Source: Halomonas cerina
Lineage (GTDB): Bacteria; Pseudomonadota; Gammaproteobacteria; Pseudomonadales; Halomonadaceae
DNA: 64,000 nucleotides
NCBI RefSeq assembly: GCF_014192215.1
Contig: NZ_JACHXP010000017.1
Coordinates: forward strand, 1-64,000
Direction: 5' to 3'
Both the position numbers and the translations under genes were made by a program. Positions within the stretch are counted from its first letter, which is position 1, and each line of letters starts with the position of its first letter. Below, in pieces: positions 1-9,518 of the stretch. A model generated the notes under the pieces. That model saw only the letters and a list, made by a program, of their open reading frames with translations, was not told the origin of the DNA and made no database searches.

Positions 1-843
1 GTCGTCGAGGCCCGTATCGAGGAACTGGGCCTGCCGGTGAGGCCCGGCGTCGATTTCGAGCTGATCGACTCGCAGGACTATCCTGGCTACGCCGACCTGG
101 CCAGCGACTACCACCAGCTGATGGGACGGCGCGGTGTACAGCCGGAGGCCGCCGAGAAGCGCGTCCGCAGCCGGGCCACCATCCTGGCCTCGCTGCTGCT
201 GCGCCGGGGCGAGGTGGACGCCATGATCGCCGGCCCGGTGGGCACCTACCGCGAACACCTGGGTCTGGTGCTGGATGTCATCGGCCTGCGCGAGGGCGTG
301 ACCACGGCGGCCGCCCTGCAACTGCTGATCCTCGAACAGGCCACCCTCTTCATCGCCGATCCCTTCGTCAATTACGACCCCGATGCCGGTCAGATTGCCG
401 AGATCACCCTGCTGGCCGCGGAGCAGATCCGCCGCTTCGGGATCACGCCCCGGGCCGCCCTGGTCTCCCACTCGAATTTCGGCAGTTCCGACTTCGACAG
501 TGCCGGCAAGATGCGCCAGGCGCTAGCGCTGATCCGGGAGCGCGCGCCGGATCTGGTGGTGGATGGCGAAATGCAGGCTGACTCGGCGCTGTCCACGGGC
601 GTGCGCGGGCGCATCCTGCCCGACTCGCTGCTCACCGGCGAGGCCAATCTGTTGATCATGCCCAACATCGATGCGGCGAACATCGCCTTTACCGCCTTGA
701 AGGTACTGGGCAACGGGGTGTCCGTGGGCCCCATCCTGCTGGGGGCCGCCCAGCCGGTGCATGTGCTCAACCGCACGGTCACCGCACGGGGGATCGCCAA
801 CATGAGCGCCTTCGCCGTGGTCGAGGCACAGACCGATCGTTGA
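1..843 (+). CDS. maeB: NADP-dependent malic enzyme, C-terminal phosphotransacetylase-like part (5' truncated by window)
   Basis: The reading frame is open from base 1, so the gene starts outside the window. The visible 280 residues match the C-terminal phosphotransacetylase-like domain of the large (about 760 aa) MaeB malic enzymes, which decarboxylate malate to pyruvate with NADP. In that family this domain is regulatory and binds acetyl-CoA rather than acting as a transferase. Recognisable stretches are YHQLMGRRGV, AMIAGPVGTYREHL, FIADPFVNYDP, LVSHSNFGSS and GEMQADSAL. The malic-enzyme catalytic domain is not visible, so a free-standing phosphotransacetylase cannot be fully excluded, but the start pattern favours MaeB. 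Confidence 0.85.
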   Translation, partial: VVEARIEELGLPVRPGVDFELIDSQDYPGYADLASDYHQLMGRRGVQPEAAEKRVRSRATILASLLLRRGEVDAMIAGPVGTYREHLGLVLDVIGLREGVTTAAALQLLILEQATLFIADPFVNYDPDAGQIAEITLLAAEQIRRFGITPRAALVSHSNFGSSDFDSAGKMRQALALIRERAPDLVVDGEMQADSALSTGVRGRILPDSLLTGEANLLIMPNIDAANIAFTALKVLGNGVSVGPILLGAAQPVHVLNRTVTARGIANMSAFAVVEAQTDR

Positions 844-871
844 ATAAGGCGATGCCGACCGATCCCAGGGA

Positions 872-907
872 GACGGTCCATGGCATGGGAAAACTATAAG
901 GACCGTC
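872..907. repeat. Inverted repeat downstream of maeB
   Basis: GACGGTCC at 872-879 is repeated as its reverse complement GGACCGTC at 900-907, with a 20-nt spacer. Weaker pairing extends outward (CCCAGGGA against TTCCTACGCTGGG). It lies between the maeB stop and the convergent end of the decarboxylase gene. It could form a hairpin at the 3' end of the transcript, but no clear U-run follows, so calling it a terminator would be a guess. Confidence 0.4.
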
Positions 908-993
908 TTCCTACGCTGGGACGCCATGGCCATGGTGGTGCACGCCTCTAGGACATTGCCTCGGCGGTTGGTAGGGGTGTGGGTAACGAGGGC

Positions 994-2151
994 TCAGCTG
1001 AGCCGTTGCATGTAGTCCATGTAGCCGAAGGTCTTCACGGTGCGCACTTCGCGGTTGGCCTCGTCGATCCGGCAGATCGACGGCAGGCGGATGCCGTTGA
1101 AGGTGGTGGTCTTCACCATGGTGTAGTGGGCCATGTCGGTGAACACCAGCCGGTCGCCGACCTTGAGCGGGGCATCGAAACTGTACTCGCCGACGATGTC
1201 GCCGGCCAGGCAGGTCTGGCCCCCCAGGCGATAGGTGTGGGCCTTCTCGCCGGGCTCGCCCGCACCGAGGATCTCCGGCCGGTAGGGCATCTCCAGCACG
1301 TCCGGCATGTGCGCCGTGGCCGAGGTGTCCAAGATGGCGATGGTGCCCTCGTTTTCGACGATGTCCAGTACCGAGCAGACCAGATAGCCGGTGTTCAGCG
1401 CGATGGCCTCCCCCGGTTCCAGGTAGACGGTGAGGTGGGGGTGGCGGGCGCGGAAGTCGCGGATCACCCGCACCAGCCGCTCGACGTCGTAATCGTCGCG
1501 GGTGATATGGTGGCCGCCGCCGAAGTTTACCCATGCCATGCCCGGCAGGTGCTGGCCGAATTTCGCCTCGAAGGCCTCCAGGGTGTGCTCCAGGGCGTCG
1601 CTGTTCTGCTCGCACAGGGTGTGGAAGTGCAGCCCCTCGAGCCCCTCCAGATCCGCCGGTGTGAGGTCCGCGGCCCGGGTGCCGAGCCGCGAGCCCGGGG
1701 CGCAGGGGTCGTAGATCGCCACCTTGCCCTCGGAATACTCCGGGTTGACCCGGAGGCCGCAGGAGATCGCCCGCGGTGCCCGGGCAACCCGGTCGCGGAA
1801 GCGTCGCCACTGGGCGGGAGAGTTGAAGCTCAGGTGGTCGGCATGGCGCAGTACCTCGCTCATCTCCGCGTCACCGAAGGCCGGCGAGTAGACATGCACC
1901 TCGCCGCCGAAGGTCTCGGCGCCGAGGCGGGCCTCGTCCTGGCCACTCGCCGTGGTGCCCACCAGGTAGTGGCGGATCATCGGGAAGGTGTCCCACATGG
2001 CGAAGCCCTTCAAGGCCAGCAGGATGCGCGCGCCGCTGGCCGCCTGGACCTCCCTGAGGCGCTCCAGGTTGGCCCGCAGGCGAGCGTCGTCCACCACGTA
2101 GGCGGGCGACGGGCAGGCGTGGATATCGAAGGGGTAGCTCGGTTCTGCCAT
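994..2151 (-). CDS. nspC: Carboxynorspermidine/carboxyspermidine decarboxylase
   Basis: A 385-residue PLP-dependent fold-III (alanine racemase/ODC-like) decarboxylase. It removes CO2 from carboxynorspermidine or carboxyspermidine, the last step of the alternative polyamine route. Near the N-terminus ILLALKGFAMWD contains the expected PLP lysine. SPAQWRRF, CGLRVNPEYSE, HTLCEQ and VNFGGGHHIT are family-typical, and LEPGEAI and YEVSS-type substrate motifs follow. Length fits the family (about 370-390 aa). It lies 3 bp downstream of the carboxynorspermidine dehydrogenase gene, so the two are one operon. The product in vivo (spermidine or norspermidine) cannot be read from sequence. Confidence 0.92.
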   Translation of the reverse strand: MAEPSYPFDIHACPSPAYVVDDARLRANLERLREVQAASGARILLALKGFAMWDTFPMIRHYLVGTTASGQDEARLGAETFGGEVHVYSPAFGDAEMSEVLRHADHLSFNSPAQWRRFRDRVARAPRAISCGLRVNPEYSEGKVAIYDPCAPGSRLGTRAADLTPADLEGLEGLHFHTLCEQNSDALEHTLEAFEAKFGQHLPGMAWVNFGGGHHITRDDYDVERLVRVIRDFRARHPHLTVYLEPGEAIALNTGYLVCSVLDIVENEGTIAILDTSATAHMPDVLEMPYRPEILGAGEPGEKAHTYRLGGQTCLAGDIVGEYSFDAPLKVGDRLVFTDMAHYTMVKTTTFNGIRLPSICRIDEANREVRTVKTFGYMDYMQRLS

Positions 2152-2154
2152 CGG

Positions 2155-3354
2155 TCAGGCCAGCGGGTCGGCATCGGGGTCGAGCTCGACCATCTGCCAC
2201 GGCAGGCCCATGTCGCCGATGCGCGCCATGAAGGGGTCCGGGTCGAGCTGCTCGACGTTGAACACGCCTTCGCCCTTCCATAGGCCCTCGAGCATCAGTA
2301 TCGCACCGGTCACCGCCGGTACGCCGGTGGTGTAGGAGATGGCCTGGGACTTGACTTCTTCATAGCACTTCTCGTGATCGCAGATGTTGTAGATGTGCAC
2401 CTTGCGCCGCTTGCCATCCTTGAGGCCGTCAAGGATCACGCCGATGTTGGTCTTGCCCTTGGTGCGCGGGCCCAGCGAGGCCGGGTCGGGCAGCACCGCC
2501 TTGAGGAACTGCAGGGGGGCGATCTCGCGGCCCTCGAACTCGATCGGCTCGATGCGGGTCATGCCGACGTTCTCGAGCACCTTGAGATGGGTGAGGTACT
2601 GCTCGGAAAAGGTCATCCAGAAGCGGATGCGCTTGAGGCCCTTGATGTTCTGTGATAGGGACTCGAGCTCTTCGTGGTAGAGCAGGTAAAGGTCCTTCTC
2701 GCCGATGCCGTCGAAATCGAAGGTGCGCTTCTCGGCCAGGGGTGCGGTCTCCTTCCACTCGCCCTCTTCCCAGTAGCGGCCGTTGGCGGTGATCTCGCGG
2801 ATGTTGATCTCGGGGTTGAAGTTGGTGGCGAACGGGTAGCCGTGGTCGCCGCCATTGGCATCCAGGATGTCGATGCGATGGATCTCGTCGAACAGGTTCT
2901 TCTGGCCCCAGGCGCAGTAGATGTTGGTCATGCCCGGGTCGAAGCCACAGCCCAAGGTGGCCATGTTGCCGGCGCGGGCGTAGCGCTCCTGGAAGGCCCA
3001 CTGCTCCTTATACTCGAACTTGGCCTCGTCCGGGTGCTCGTAGTTGGCAGTATCCAGGTAGGGCACGCCGGTGCGCAGGCAGGCCTCCATGATGGTCAGG
3101 TCCTGGTAGGGCAGGGCCACGTGGATCAGCACGTCGGGCTGGAAGGACTCGATCAGCACGACCAGGGCCTCGACGTCGTCGGCATCCACCTCGGCCGTGT
3201 GGATGGGCCGGTCCAGCTGGGCCGCGATGGCGCGACACTTCGCCTGGTGGCGACTGGCCAGGCAGATCTCGGAGAAGACTTCCGGATGCTGGGCGCACTT
3301 GTGGGTCACGACGCCACCGACGCCGCCGGCGCCGATAATCAGGACTTTGCTCAT
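2155..3354 (-). CDS. Carboxynorspermidine synthase/dehydrogenase (saccharopine dehydrogenase family)
   Basis: A 399-residue enzyme of the saccharopine dehydrogenase fold. It starts with a Rossmann dinucleotide site (VLIIGAGGVGGVVTHKCA, residues 4-21). GCGFDPGMTNIYCAW, DANGGDHGYPFATNFNPE and YTTGVPAVTGA are typical of the carboxynorspermidine dehydrogenase subgroup, which condenses aspartate semialdehyde with a diamine using NADPH. The decarboxylase partner follows 3 bp downstream, which supports the pathway assignment over lysine-pathway saccharopine dehydrogenases. It is the first gene of the operon, so its promoter should lie within 3355-3655. Confidence 0.92.
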   Translation of the reverse strand: MSKVLIIGAGGVGGVVTHKCAQHPEVFSEICLASRHQAKCRAIAAQLDRPIHTAEVDADDVEALVVLIESFQPDVLIHVALPYQDLTIMEACLRTGVPYLDTANYEHPDEAKFEYKEQWAFQERYARAGNMATLGCGFDPGMTNIYCAWGQKNLFDEIHRIDILDANGGDHGYPFATNFNPEINIREITANGRYWEEGEWKETAPLAEKRTFDFDGIGEKDLYLLYHEELESLSQNIKGLKRIRFWMTFSEQYLTHLKVLENVGMTRIEPIEFEGREIAPLQFLKAVLPDPASLGPRTKGKTNIGVILDGLKDGKRRKVHIYNICDHEKCYEEVKSQAISYTTGVPAVTGAILMLEGLWKGEGVFNVEQLDPDPFMARIGDMGLPWQMVELDPDADPLA

Positions 3355-3655
3355 TGGGGTTCAAATCCAGATCGGGAAAGGTTCAACAATGGCAGGGGTT
3401 TATCGGTAGCGGGAGCGCCTTCGCGTGCCCTATGCCGATGCTACCCCAGTCTCGCATACTGCCTGGGCGCTGATGATGGCGTCCACAGAGGTCGCTAGCA
3501 AGTGCTTTTCATAGGTAGCTTTCGACTAGGGTATAGGTAGGACGCCCGCTACTCTTGATGATGTCGAGATGTTCATCCGCGTCCGTGAGGCCCGATGAGC
3601 CCGAGTTCGCTTGAACCGGCTCTGCCGGCAGAAGTTTGCAGAAGAAGGGGGAGCC
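3355..3655. other. Divergent intergenic region between polyamine operon and phaC
   Basis: About 300 bp separating two divergently transcribed units. It must hold both promoters. I see no strong -35/-10 pair, operator palindrome or small gene in it. A purine-rich stretch (GAAGAAGGGGGAG, about 3640-3653) is the ribosome binding site of phaC. Confidence 0.6.
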
Positions 3656-5515
3656 ATGAGTGACCAACGACGTTCGGCGCCACAGGGGAAGAACAGGGAG
3701 ACACCCTCGTCCGAGGAACCGCACGACATGCTGGCTGAGCAATACGCCGAGACCATCACCCGGCTAATGGCCGAGTCGACCCGGGCCTGGCAGGGCTGGC
3801 TCCAGCGGCAGGAGCGTGGCGATTTCTTCACCCTGCCCGATCCGGCTGTCGCGGCCAAGGCGCTTGCCAACCTGAACCAGCAGTTTCTGCTGCATCCGGA
3901 ACGGTCCCTGAATGCCCAGCTGAAACTGCTGGAGGGCTATGGCGAACTCTGGCAGAACACGCTGCTGCGACTCTCCGGTCACGATCCGTTATCCACGGCC
4001 CGGCCCGACCCGAAAGACCGCCGCTTCAAGGCGAAAGGATGGGAGGAGAACCTGTATTTCGATGCCCTCAGGCAGGCCTACCAGTTGACCGCCGAGGAGT
4101 GGTTGAACGCGGTGCATGATGTCTCCGAGGGGGTCGACAGGGAGGAGCGGGTGAAGATCGAGTTCTATGCCCGCCAGTTGATGGACGCCCTCGCCCCCAG
4201 CAACTTTTCGATTACCAACCCGGAGGTGGTCGAAGCCACGGTCAGAACCGGCGGTGCCAACCTGCTGCGCGGCCTGGCCAACCTGATGAGCGACCTGGCG
4301 CGAGGCGAAGGCCTGTTGCGTATCCAGCAGAGCGATTCAGAGGGGCTCGAACTGGGGAAGAACATCGCGGTGACGCCAGGCAAGGTGATCTTCCAGAATG
4401 ACTTGATGCAACTCATCCAATACGCGCCGGCCACCGAGGAGGTCGACCGGCGGCCCTTGCTGATCGTCCCGCCCTGGATCAACAAGTACTACATCCTGGA
4501 CCTGACCCCGGAGCGTTCCTTCATCCGCTGGGCCGTCGAGCAGGGCATGACGGTATTCATTATCTCGTGGGTCAATCCGGACGAACGCTATGCTGAGGTG
4601 GCCTTCGACGACTACCTCACCGAGGGCACCCTCAAGGCCATGGACGTGGTGGCCGAAGTCACCGGCGAGGCGTCACTCAACACCATCGGCTACTGCATCG
4701 GCGGTACCCTGCTGGCTTGTACCCTGGCGCATCAGGCCGCCCGGGGGGATGATCGGGTGAGTAGTGCGACTTTCTTCACGACGCTCCTTGACTTCAGCGA
4801 GGTGGGACCGCTGGAGGTGTTCATCGACGAGGAGCAGATCCGCTTCATGGAGCAGCATATGGAGCGGCGCGGCTACCTGGAGGGCACGCATCTGGCCAAT
4901 GCCTTCAACCTGCTGCAATCCAGCGATCTGATCTGGAGCTTCGTCATCAACAACTACCTCTTGGGTCGCGACCCCAAGGCCTTCGATCTGCTCTACTGGA
5001 ACTCCGATTCCACCCGGATGCCGCGACGCATGCAAAGCTTCTATCTGCGCAACATGTACCTGGAGAACCGCCTTGCCGAGCCGGGAGCGATTTCGCTGGC
5101 GGGAGAAGCCATCGACCTGGGCAAGGTGCGCACGCCGGCCTTCTTCGTCGCGACAGAGAAGGATCACATCGCGCCCTGGACAGCCAGTTATCGGGGGGCC
5201 CATCTGCTGGGCAGTCGTCCCCGCTTCCTTCTGGGTGGCTCGGGCCATATCGCGGGCGTCATCAACCCGGCCAGCTCCTCGAAATATGGATACTGGTCCT
5301 ATGGACACTTGCCTCGCGACCCCGACCGCTGGCTAGAATCGGCCAGCCACCATCCGGGCTCCTGGTGGCCGGAATGGCGCCGCTGGATCCAGCGCCACAA
5401 TGGCGGCCAGGTGCCGGCTCGCGAACCCGGTGGGGAGCGATTCCCGCCCCTGGAGGATGCGCCGGGCTCCTATGTCCAGGTGCGTGTCGATACCGCCTCA
5501 ACGCAGGACACCTGA
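3656..5515 (+). CDS. phaC: Class I poly(3-hydroxyalkanoate) synthase
   Basis: Polymerises 3-hydroxyacyl-CoA into storage polyester on carbonosome granules. The 619-residue protein has the PhaC N-terminal domain followed by an alpha/beta-hydrolase core. The lipase-like box GYCIGG places the catalytic cysteine at about residue 347. FVATEKDHIAPW carries the catalytic Asp and GGSGHIAGVINP the catalytic His. PPWINKYYILDL is another PhaC signature. The ATG at 3656 is chosen because GAAGGGGGAG sits directly upstream; an in-frame start at 3611 lacks such a site. Length fits class I. No phaA, phaB, phaR or phasin gene is adjacent, so precursor supply must be encoded elsewhere. Confidence 0.95.
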   Translation: MSDQRRSAPQGKNRETPSSEEPHDMLAEQYAETITRLMAESTRAWQGWLQRQERGDFFTLPDPAVAAKALANLNQQFLLHPERSLNAQLKLLEGYGELWQNTLLRLSGHDPLSTARPDPKDRRFKAKGWEENLYFDALRQAYQLTAEEWLNAVHDVSEGVDREERVKIEFYARQLMDALAPSNFSITNPEVVEATVRTGGANLLRGLANLMSDLARGEGLLRIQQSDSEGLELGKNIAVTPGKVIFQNDLMQLIQYAPATEEVDRRPLLIVPPWINKYYILDLTPERSFIRWAVEQGMTVFIISWVNPDERYAEVAFDDYLTEGTLKAMDVVAEVTGEASLNTIGYCIGGTLLACTLAHQAARGDDRVSSATFFTTLLDFSEVGPLEVFIDEEQIRFMEQHMERRGYLEGTHLANAFNLLQSSDLIWSFVINNYLLGRDPKAFDLLYWNSDSTRMPRRMQSFYLRNMYLENRLAEPGAISLAGEAIDLGKVRTPAFFVATEKDHIAPWTASYRGAHLLGSRPRFLLGGSGHIAGVINPASSSKYGYWSYGHLPRDPDRWLESASHHPGSWWPEWRRWIQRHNGGQVPAREPGGERFPPLEDAPGSYVQVRVDTASTQDT

Positions 5516-5597
5516 ACGCCACACCGGGCAAAAGGCGAGGAACCAACCCCGGTAGCCAGTAGGTGTCTGGTCGTCCTGGTGGGGGCTGACGACCGGG

Positions 5598-7679
5598 TCA
5601 GAAGGCGTAGCTGACCGTGGCCTTGACGCTACGCTCGGCGCCGAAGTAGCAGAAGTTGATGCTGCTGCAGCCGGCCACGTAGTCCTCGTCGAGCAGGTTG
5701 TTGACGTTGAGCCGTGCCGAGACGCCCTCGAGGCCCACCTCGGTCAGGTCGTAGCCGAGGGTGGCATCGACCACAGTGTAGTCGGGCACCTTCTCGGTAT
5801 TGGCCTCGTCGGCGTAGATGTCGGCGTAGTAGCGCACCCCGAGCCCGGCATCCAGGCCGGCGAGCCCGTCCTGCTGGAAGGCATACTGACCCCACACCGA
5901 GGCCTGGTGGCGCGGCACCCAGTTGTCGGTGTTGCCCTCGTTGGCATCGTCGGTCTTCTCGAGGGTCACGTCGGTGTAGCTGTAGCCGGCCTGCAGGCGC
6001 AGGTTGTCGGTCAGTTGGGTATGGGCTTCCAGTTCGACGCCCCGGGACTCGATCTCGCCGGTGGCGCGGAAGAAGGTCTCGCTGGCGCGCTTGGTGGCCA
6101 GGTTCTCCTGGGTGATGTGGAACAGCGCCAGGCTGTAGCGATCCTGGGTGCCGGCCGGCTGGAACTTCAGGCCCGTCTCCACCTGCTCGCCCTGGGAAGG
6201 CTCGATCAAATCGCCATTCTGGTCGGTGGCGGAGTTGGGGCTGAAGGAGGTGGTGTAGCTGGCATAGGGTGCCAGGCCGTTGTCGAAGAGATAGAGCACC
6301 CCGGCGCGACCGCTGAACTGAGTGTCGTCCAGTTCGCTCTCGGCACCGCTGTCGCGGTCGGTGTTGGAGATATCCACCCAGTCATGGCGCCCACCCAGGT
6401 TCACTCGCCAGTTCCCCAGGGCCAGCTGGTCCTGGAGGTAGACGCCGGTCTGCTCGAGTTCCCGCTTGCGGCGGATATCCGGGAACATGGCGATGGGCTC
6501 GGCGCCGTACTCGGGATCGAAGGCGTCGATGGTAGGGAACATGCCCGAGCCCCAGACGACGTCGTTATCGAGTTGTTGGTAGTCGACGCCGGCCAGCAGG
6601 GTGTGCTCGGCGGCCCCGGTGCTGAGCCGTGCCTCGAGCTGGTTGTCCACGGTGAAGGCCTGGAGCGACTCGTCGCCGCTGGAGAAGAAGCGGTTGAGCT
6701 CGGTGTCGCTGGCCCAGCCGAAGGCGTAGACCTGTTCCAGCTCGACGTCGGCGTCCGTGTAGCGCAGCTTCTGGCGGCCGGTCAGGGTGTCGTGGAAGCG
6801 GTGCTCCAGCTCGTAGCCGACCATGTATTGGTCGCGCTCGAAGGTGTCGAAGTCCTCCTCGCCCTCGAAGAAGGTGTTGGCGATGCGACGCCCGGCGTGG
6901 TCGACCACCGTGCCTTCGAAGGGCAGGCCCGAATGATAGCCGCCTTCCGGGTCCTTGTGCAGGTAGGCGTGCAGGGTGAGGCTGGTGGCGTCGGTCATGT
7001 CCCAGGTCAGCTGGGGGGCGAAGGCGTAGCGTTCCTCCTCCACTGGGCCGAACTGGGTATCGGCGGCTCGCGCCAGGCCGGTCAGACGAAAGGCGAGGCG
7101 GCGCTCGTCGTCCAGCGGGCCGGTGAGGTCGAAGGCGGCGCTACGCTGGGCGTTGTTGCCTGCCCCCACGCGCAGTTCCCCGCCGCGCTCGAACTCCGGA
7201 CGCTTGCGGGTCTGCGCCACCAGGCCGCCCGGAGAGGCCCGGCCATAGAGCACCGAGGCCGGCCCCTTGACCACCTCGATGCGTTCCAGGAAGTAGGGAT
7301 CGATGACCAGCGAGCTGAAGGAGCCGCCGTCGCTCATCACCTTGAGGCCGTCGAGGAAGGTGTTGTTGACGCTGCCGTCGGTGAAGCCGCGCAGCACCAG
7401 GTAATCATAGCGGTTGGAGGCGCCGACCTGGTTGGTGTAGACACCGGGCGTGTAGGCGGCGGCGCGCTGTACGGTCTCGGCGCCCCGGGCCTCCCACTCC
7501 TCATTCTCGATGACCGAGACCGACTGCGGCGTCTCGTTGAAGGGCGTCTCGGTCTTGGTAGCCGCCTCGGCAGTGACGGTCAGGGTGGAGAGTGGCTCGG
7601 CTTCTTCGGCATGGGCGGCTAGGGCCGTGCCGGCGGCGACGAGCGACACCGCCAGCGCCAAGGGACGTGGAGTCGGCAT
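5598..7679 (-). CDS. TonB-dependent siderophore receptor (ferrioxamine/ferrichrome type)
   Basis: Outer-membrane gated channel for a ferric siderophore. Residues 1-24 form a signal peptide ending AAHAEE. A TonB-box-like STLTVTAE follows at once, then the plug domain (NETPQSVSVI, YLVLRGF, IEVVKGPASVLYGRASPGGLV) and a beta barrel ending in the aromatic C-terminus TVSYAF. Length (693 aa) is normal for FhuA/FoxA-like receptors. There is no N-terminal STN signalling domain, so it should not signal through a FecR-type anti-sigma. A Fur-box-like site lies 37-55 bp upstream and the siderophore genes precede it on the same strand, so it probably imports the siderophore made here. The ligand is inferred. 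Confidence 0.9.
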   Translation of the reverse strand: MPTPRPLALAVSLVAAGTALAAHAEEAEPLSTLTVTAEAATKTETPFNETPQSVSVIENEEWEARGAETVQRAAAYTPGVYTNQVGASNRYDYLVLRGFTDGSVNNTFLDGLKVMSDGGSFSSLVIDPYFLERIEVVKGPASVLYGRASPGGLVAQTRKRPEFERGGELRVGAGNNAQRSAAFDLTGPLDDERRLAFRLTGLARAADTQFGPVEEERYAFAPQLTWDMTDATSLTLHAYLHKDPEGGYHSGLPFEGTVVDHAGRRIANTFFEGEEDFDTFERDQYMVGYELEHRFHDTLTGRQKLRYTDADVELEQVYAFGWASDTELNRFFSSGDESLQAFTVDNQLEARLSTGAAEHTLLAGVDYQQLDNDVVWGSGMFPTIDAFDPEYGAEPIAMFPDIRRKRELEQTGVYLQDQLALGNWRVNLGGRHDWVDISNTDRDSGAESELDDTQFSGRAGVLYLFDNGLAPYASYTTSFSPNSATDQNGDLIEPSQGEQVETGLKFQPAGTQDRYSLALFHITQENLATKRASETFFRATGEIESRGVELEAHTQLTDNLRLQAGYSYTDVTLEKTDDANEGNTDNWVPRHQASVWGQYAFQQDGLAGLDAGLGVRYYADIYADEANTEKVPDYTVVDATLGYDLTEVGLEGVSARLNVNNLLDEDYVAGCSSINFCYFGAERSVKATVSYAF

Positions 7680-7715
7680 GAAGGATTCCTGTGAGGGTGA
7701 TGCTGAGTGACTTTA

Positions 7716-7734
7716 GGTAATGAGAATTATTCCT
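7716..7734 (-). promoter_or_regulatory. Fur box upstream of the siderophore receptor
   Basis: GGTAATGAGAATTATTCCT matches 13 of 19 positions of the Fur consensus GATAATGATAATCATTATC. It lies between the AraC-type regulator gene and the receptor start at 7679, where iron-dependent repression of the receptor is expected. Confidence 0.75.
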
Positions 7735-7786
7735 TTTTATGGCCGGGGCGAGGTATGCGCGATGCTCACCTGGCTATGCGAGGTGA

Positions 7787-8731
7787 TCAGCCCGCCGGCG
7801 GGAGGGAACTCGGCGGGTAGCCGAAGTGGCGGCGGAAGGCGGTGGCGAAGTTGCTGGCGTGGCGGTAGCCCGAGAAGTGGGCGGCCTGCTGGACGCTGTA
7901 GCCCTGGCGAAGGTAGTCGTGGGCCAGGCTCAGCCGGCACTCGCGCAAGTAGTCGAACACCGAGCGGCCAAAGGCCGCCTGGAACTTGCGCCGCAGGCTG
8001 GCGGGGCTCATGGCGGCGAGTTCGGCCAAGGCGGCCAGGCGATGGTCGCCGGCGGGGGCGTCGCGCAGGGCGTCGCGGACCCGCTCCAGACGTTGGCGTT
8101 CTTGGGGCGCCAGACGCGACGCGGAGACCGGTGCCGCCGCATCGACGCGGCCGCCATGGGCCAGCAGCTGCAGGCTCAGCCCCTCGAACACCAAGCGCTG
8201 GGCGTCATCCGGCAGCGGCGTGGTCAGGGCCTGCTCGAGGCCCTGGCGTAGCGGTTCGGGTAATGGCCAGGCATGGAGATGGGAGGCGCCTGGGGCCGGC
8301 GCACTCATGCCCAGCCGGGCCAGGCAAGTCTCGTCGAGGCTCAGGGTCAGGGCGCGCAGGCGCTGGCCGGCGGGTTGGGAGGCGGCCAGGCCGTGGTGGG
8401 CCTCGAGTCGCACGCTCAAGGCCATGCCGGGGGAGAGCGTCAGCGGGCCCTCGTCGCCCAGGGCCACTTCGGCCCTTCCTTCCAGCAGGACGATGATCGA
8501 CAGCGGTGAGCGTGCCCGGGAGCGCGAGTCGTAGCGGTGCAGCACCTCCACATCGGAGACGACCAACTGCATGCCGTGTCGTGGCGAGAACTCGCGCACC
8601 AGGCCGCGTACCACCGGCACCTCGGCCCGGGGCGAGAGGCCGGGGACCCGATAGTCGAGGCCGTAGCGCCGGCCATAATCTTGCAGGTCCCGGGACGTGT
8701 GCGGGCGCTCCGCATCAGCGGGCAGGCTCAT
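7787..8731 (-). CDS. AraC-family transcriptional regulator, PchR-like
   Basis: 314 residues. An N-terminal cupin-like sensing domain (IIVLLEGRAEVALGDEG, SPGMALSVRLE) is followed by two C-terminal helix-turn-helix motifs (LAALAELAAMSPASLRRKFQ and VQQAAHFSGYRHASNFATAF). This layout matches PchR/YbtA-type regulators that sense a ferric siderophore in the cytoplasm and activate uptake genes. The start is set at 8731 because ATG overlaps the TGA of the upstream fhuF-like gene (ATGA), implying translational coupling. It sits directly before the receptor gene, its likely target. Confidence 0.88.
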   Translation of the reverse strand: MSLPADAERPHTSRDLQDYGRRYGLDYRVPGLSPRAEVPVVRGLVREFSPRHGMQLVVSDVEVLHRYDSRSRARSPLSIIVLLEGRAEVALGDEGPLTLSPGMALSVRLEAHHGLAASQPAGQRLRALTLSLDETCLARLGMSAPAPGASHLHAWPLPEPLRQGLEQALTTPLPDDAQRLVFEGLSLQLLAHGGRVDAAAPVSASRLAPQERQRLERVRDALRDAPAGDHRLAALAELAAMSPASLRRKFQAAFGRSVFDYLRECRLSLAHDYLRQGYSVQQAAHFSGYRHASNFATAFRRHFGYPPSSLPPAG

Positions 8732-9477
8732 CCGGCCGCCTTCACCGCCTTGCCGGCGCGCCGGCATTCCAGCGGGCAGTTGGCACAGTAGCCGAGCTCA
8801 TCGATCAGGTAGCGGATGCAGCACAACCGGCGCACCCGAGCGGGCTGATCCGGCGCGGCGGGCGTAACGTAGCGCACTGGCCGGTAGAGCGGGTTGCGCC
8901 GGCCATCGGGCAGGCGGCGGCTCTCCATCAGCGCCTGGGCGGGCTCGGCCAGGCCCTTTGATGCCATGGGGTGGTCGGCCAGGGCACCGGCGAAGTACTC
9001 GAAGTAGTTGCCGGCATTGCTCCAGAATACCTTGGGCGAGGCCCCGGTGGCCGCGGCCAGGGCCTCGACCAGCGGCGTCAGGTGGCCGTCGAGCAAGGTG
9101 GCGAAGCGGGGATAGGGATCGAGCTCGGCCAGCGGACGGCCGGCGTGGCGCAGGTCGAGGCCGGTGGTCTGCCCCTCGGCGGACTGCGCCAGGTGCAACT
9201 CGTCTAACCCCAGCGGCAGGTCGCGTTCGAGCAGCAGGTTGGCGGCCAGGCCATGGGCCGCCAGGGCGCTGAAGTGCCACTTGGACCACAGCGAGGCTAC
9301 CGCCCGGCGATCGCCCTGGCCGTATCGGGCGCCGAAGCGCGCGAACAGCGCGTCCAGGTAGGCCGGGTCGAGCAGCGTGCGGGCGGGCAGGGCGTCGGGG
9401 CCGGGCGCCGCCGAGACCTTGGGAGGCGCCAGGCCTTCCAGGGGCCCGATATACAGGGTCGACAGCGCTTGGGACAT
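8728..9477 (-). CDS. fhuF: FhuF-like siderophore-iron reductase, [2Fe-2S]
   Basis: Cytoplasmic ferric-siderophore reductase that releases iron from hydroxamate siderophores. The 249-residue protein ends with the diagnostic C-C-x10-C-x2-C cluster (Cys219, Cys220, Cys231, Cys234) that binds the 2Fe-2S centre in E. coli FhuF. The start at 9477 (MSQALSTLYIG) is preferred to an upstream in-frame ATG because the extension is low-complexity translation through the Fur site. The gene lies 58 bp after the sigma factor gene and overlaps the AraC gene by 4 bp. FhuF proteins act on ferrioxamine and ferrichrome, which fits the hydroxamate biosynthesis genes next door. Confidence 0.9.
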   Translation of the reverse strand: MSQALSTLYIGPLEGLAPPKVSAAPGPDALPARTLLDPAYLDALFARFGARYGQGDRRAVASLWSKWHFSALAAHGLAANLLLERDLPLGLDELHLAQSAEGQTTGLDLRHAGRPLAELDPYPRFATLLDGHLTPLVEALAAATGASPKVFWSNAGNYFEYFAGALADHPMASKGLAEPAQALMESRRLPDGRRNPLYRPVRYVTPAAPDQPARVRRLCCIRYLIDELGYCANCPLECRRAGKAVKAAG

Positions 9478-9518
9478 GGGGCCTCCACCGGGGACGTCGA
9501 TCGATACCGGATGATAGA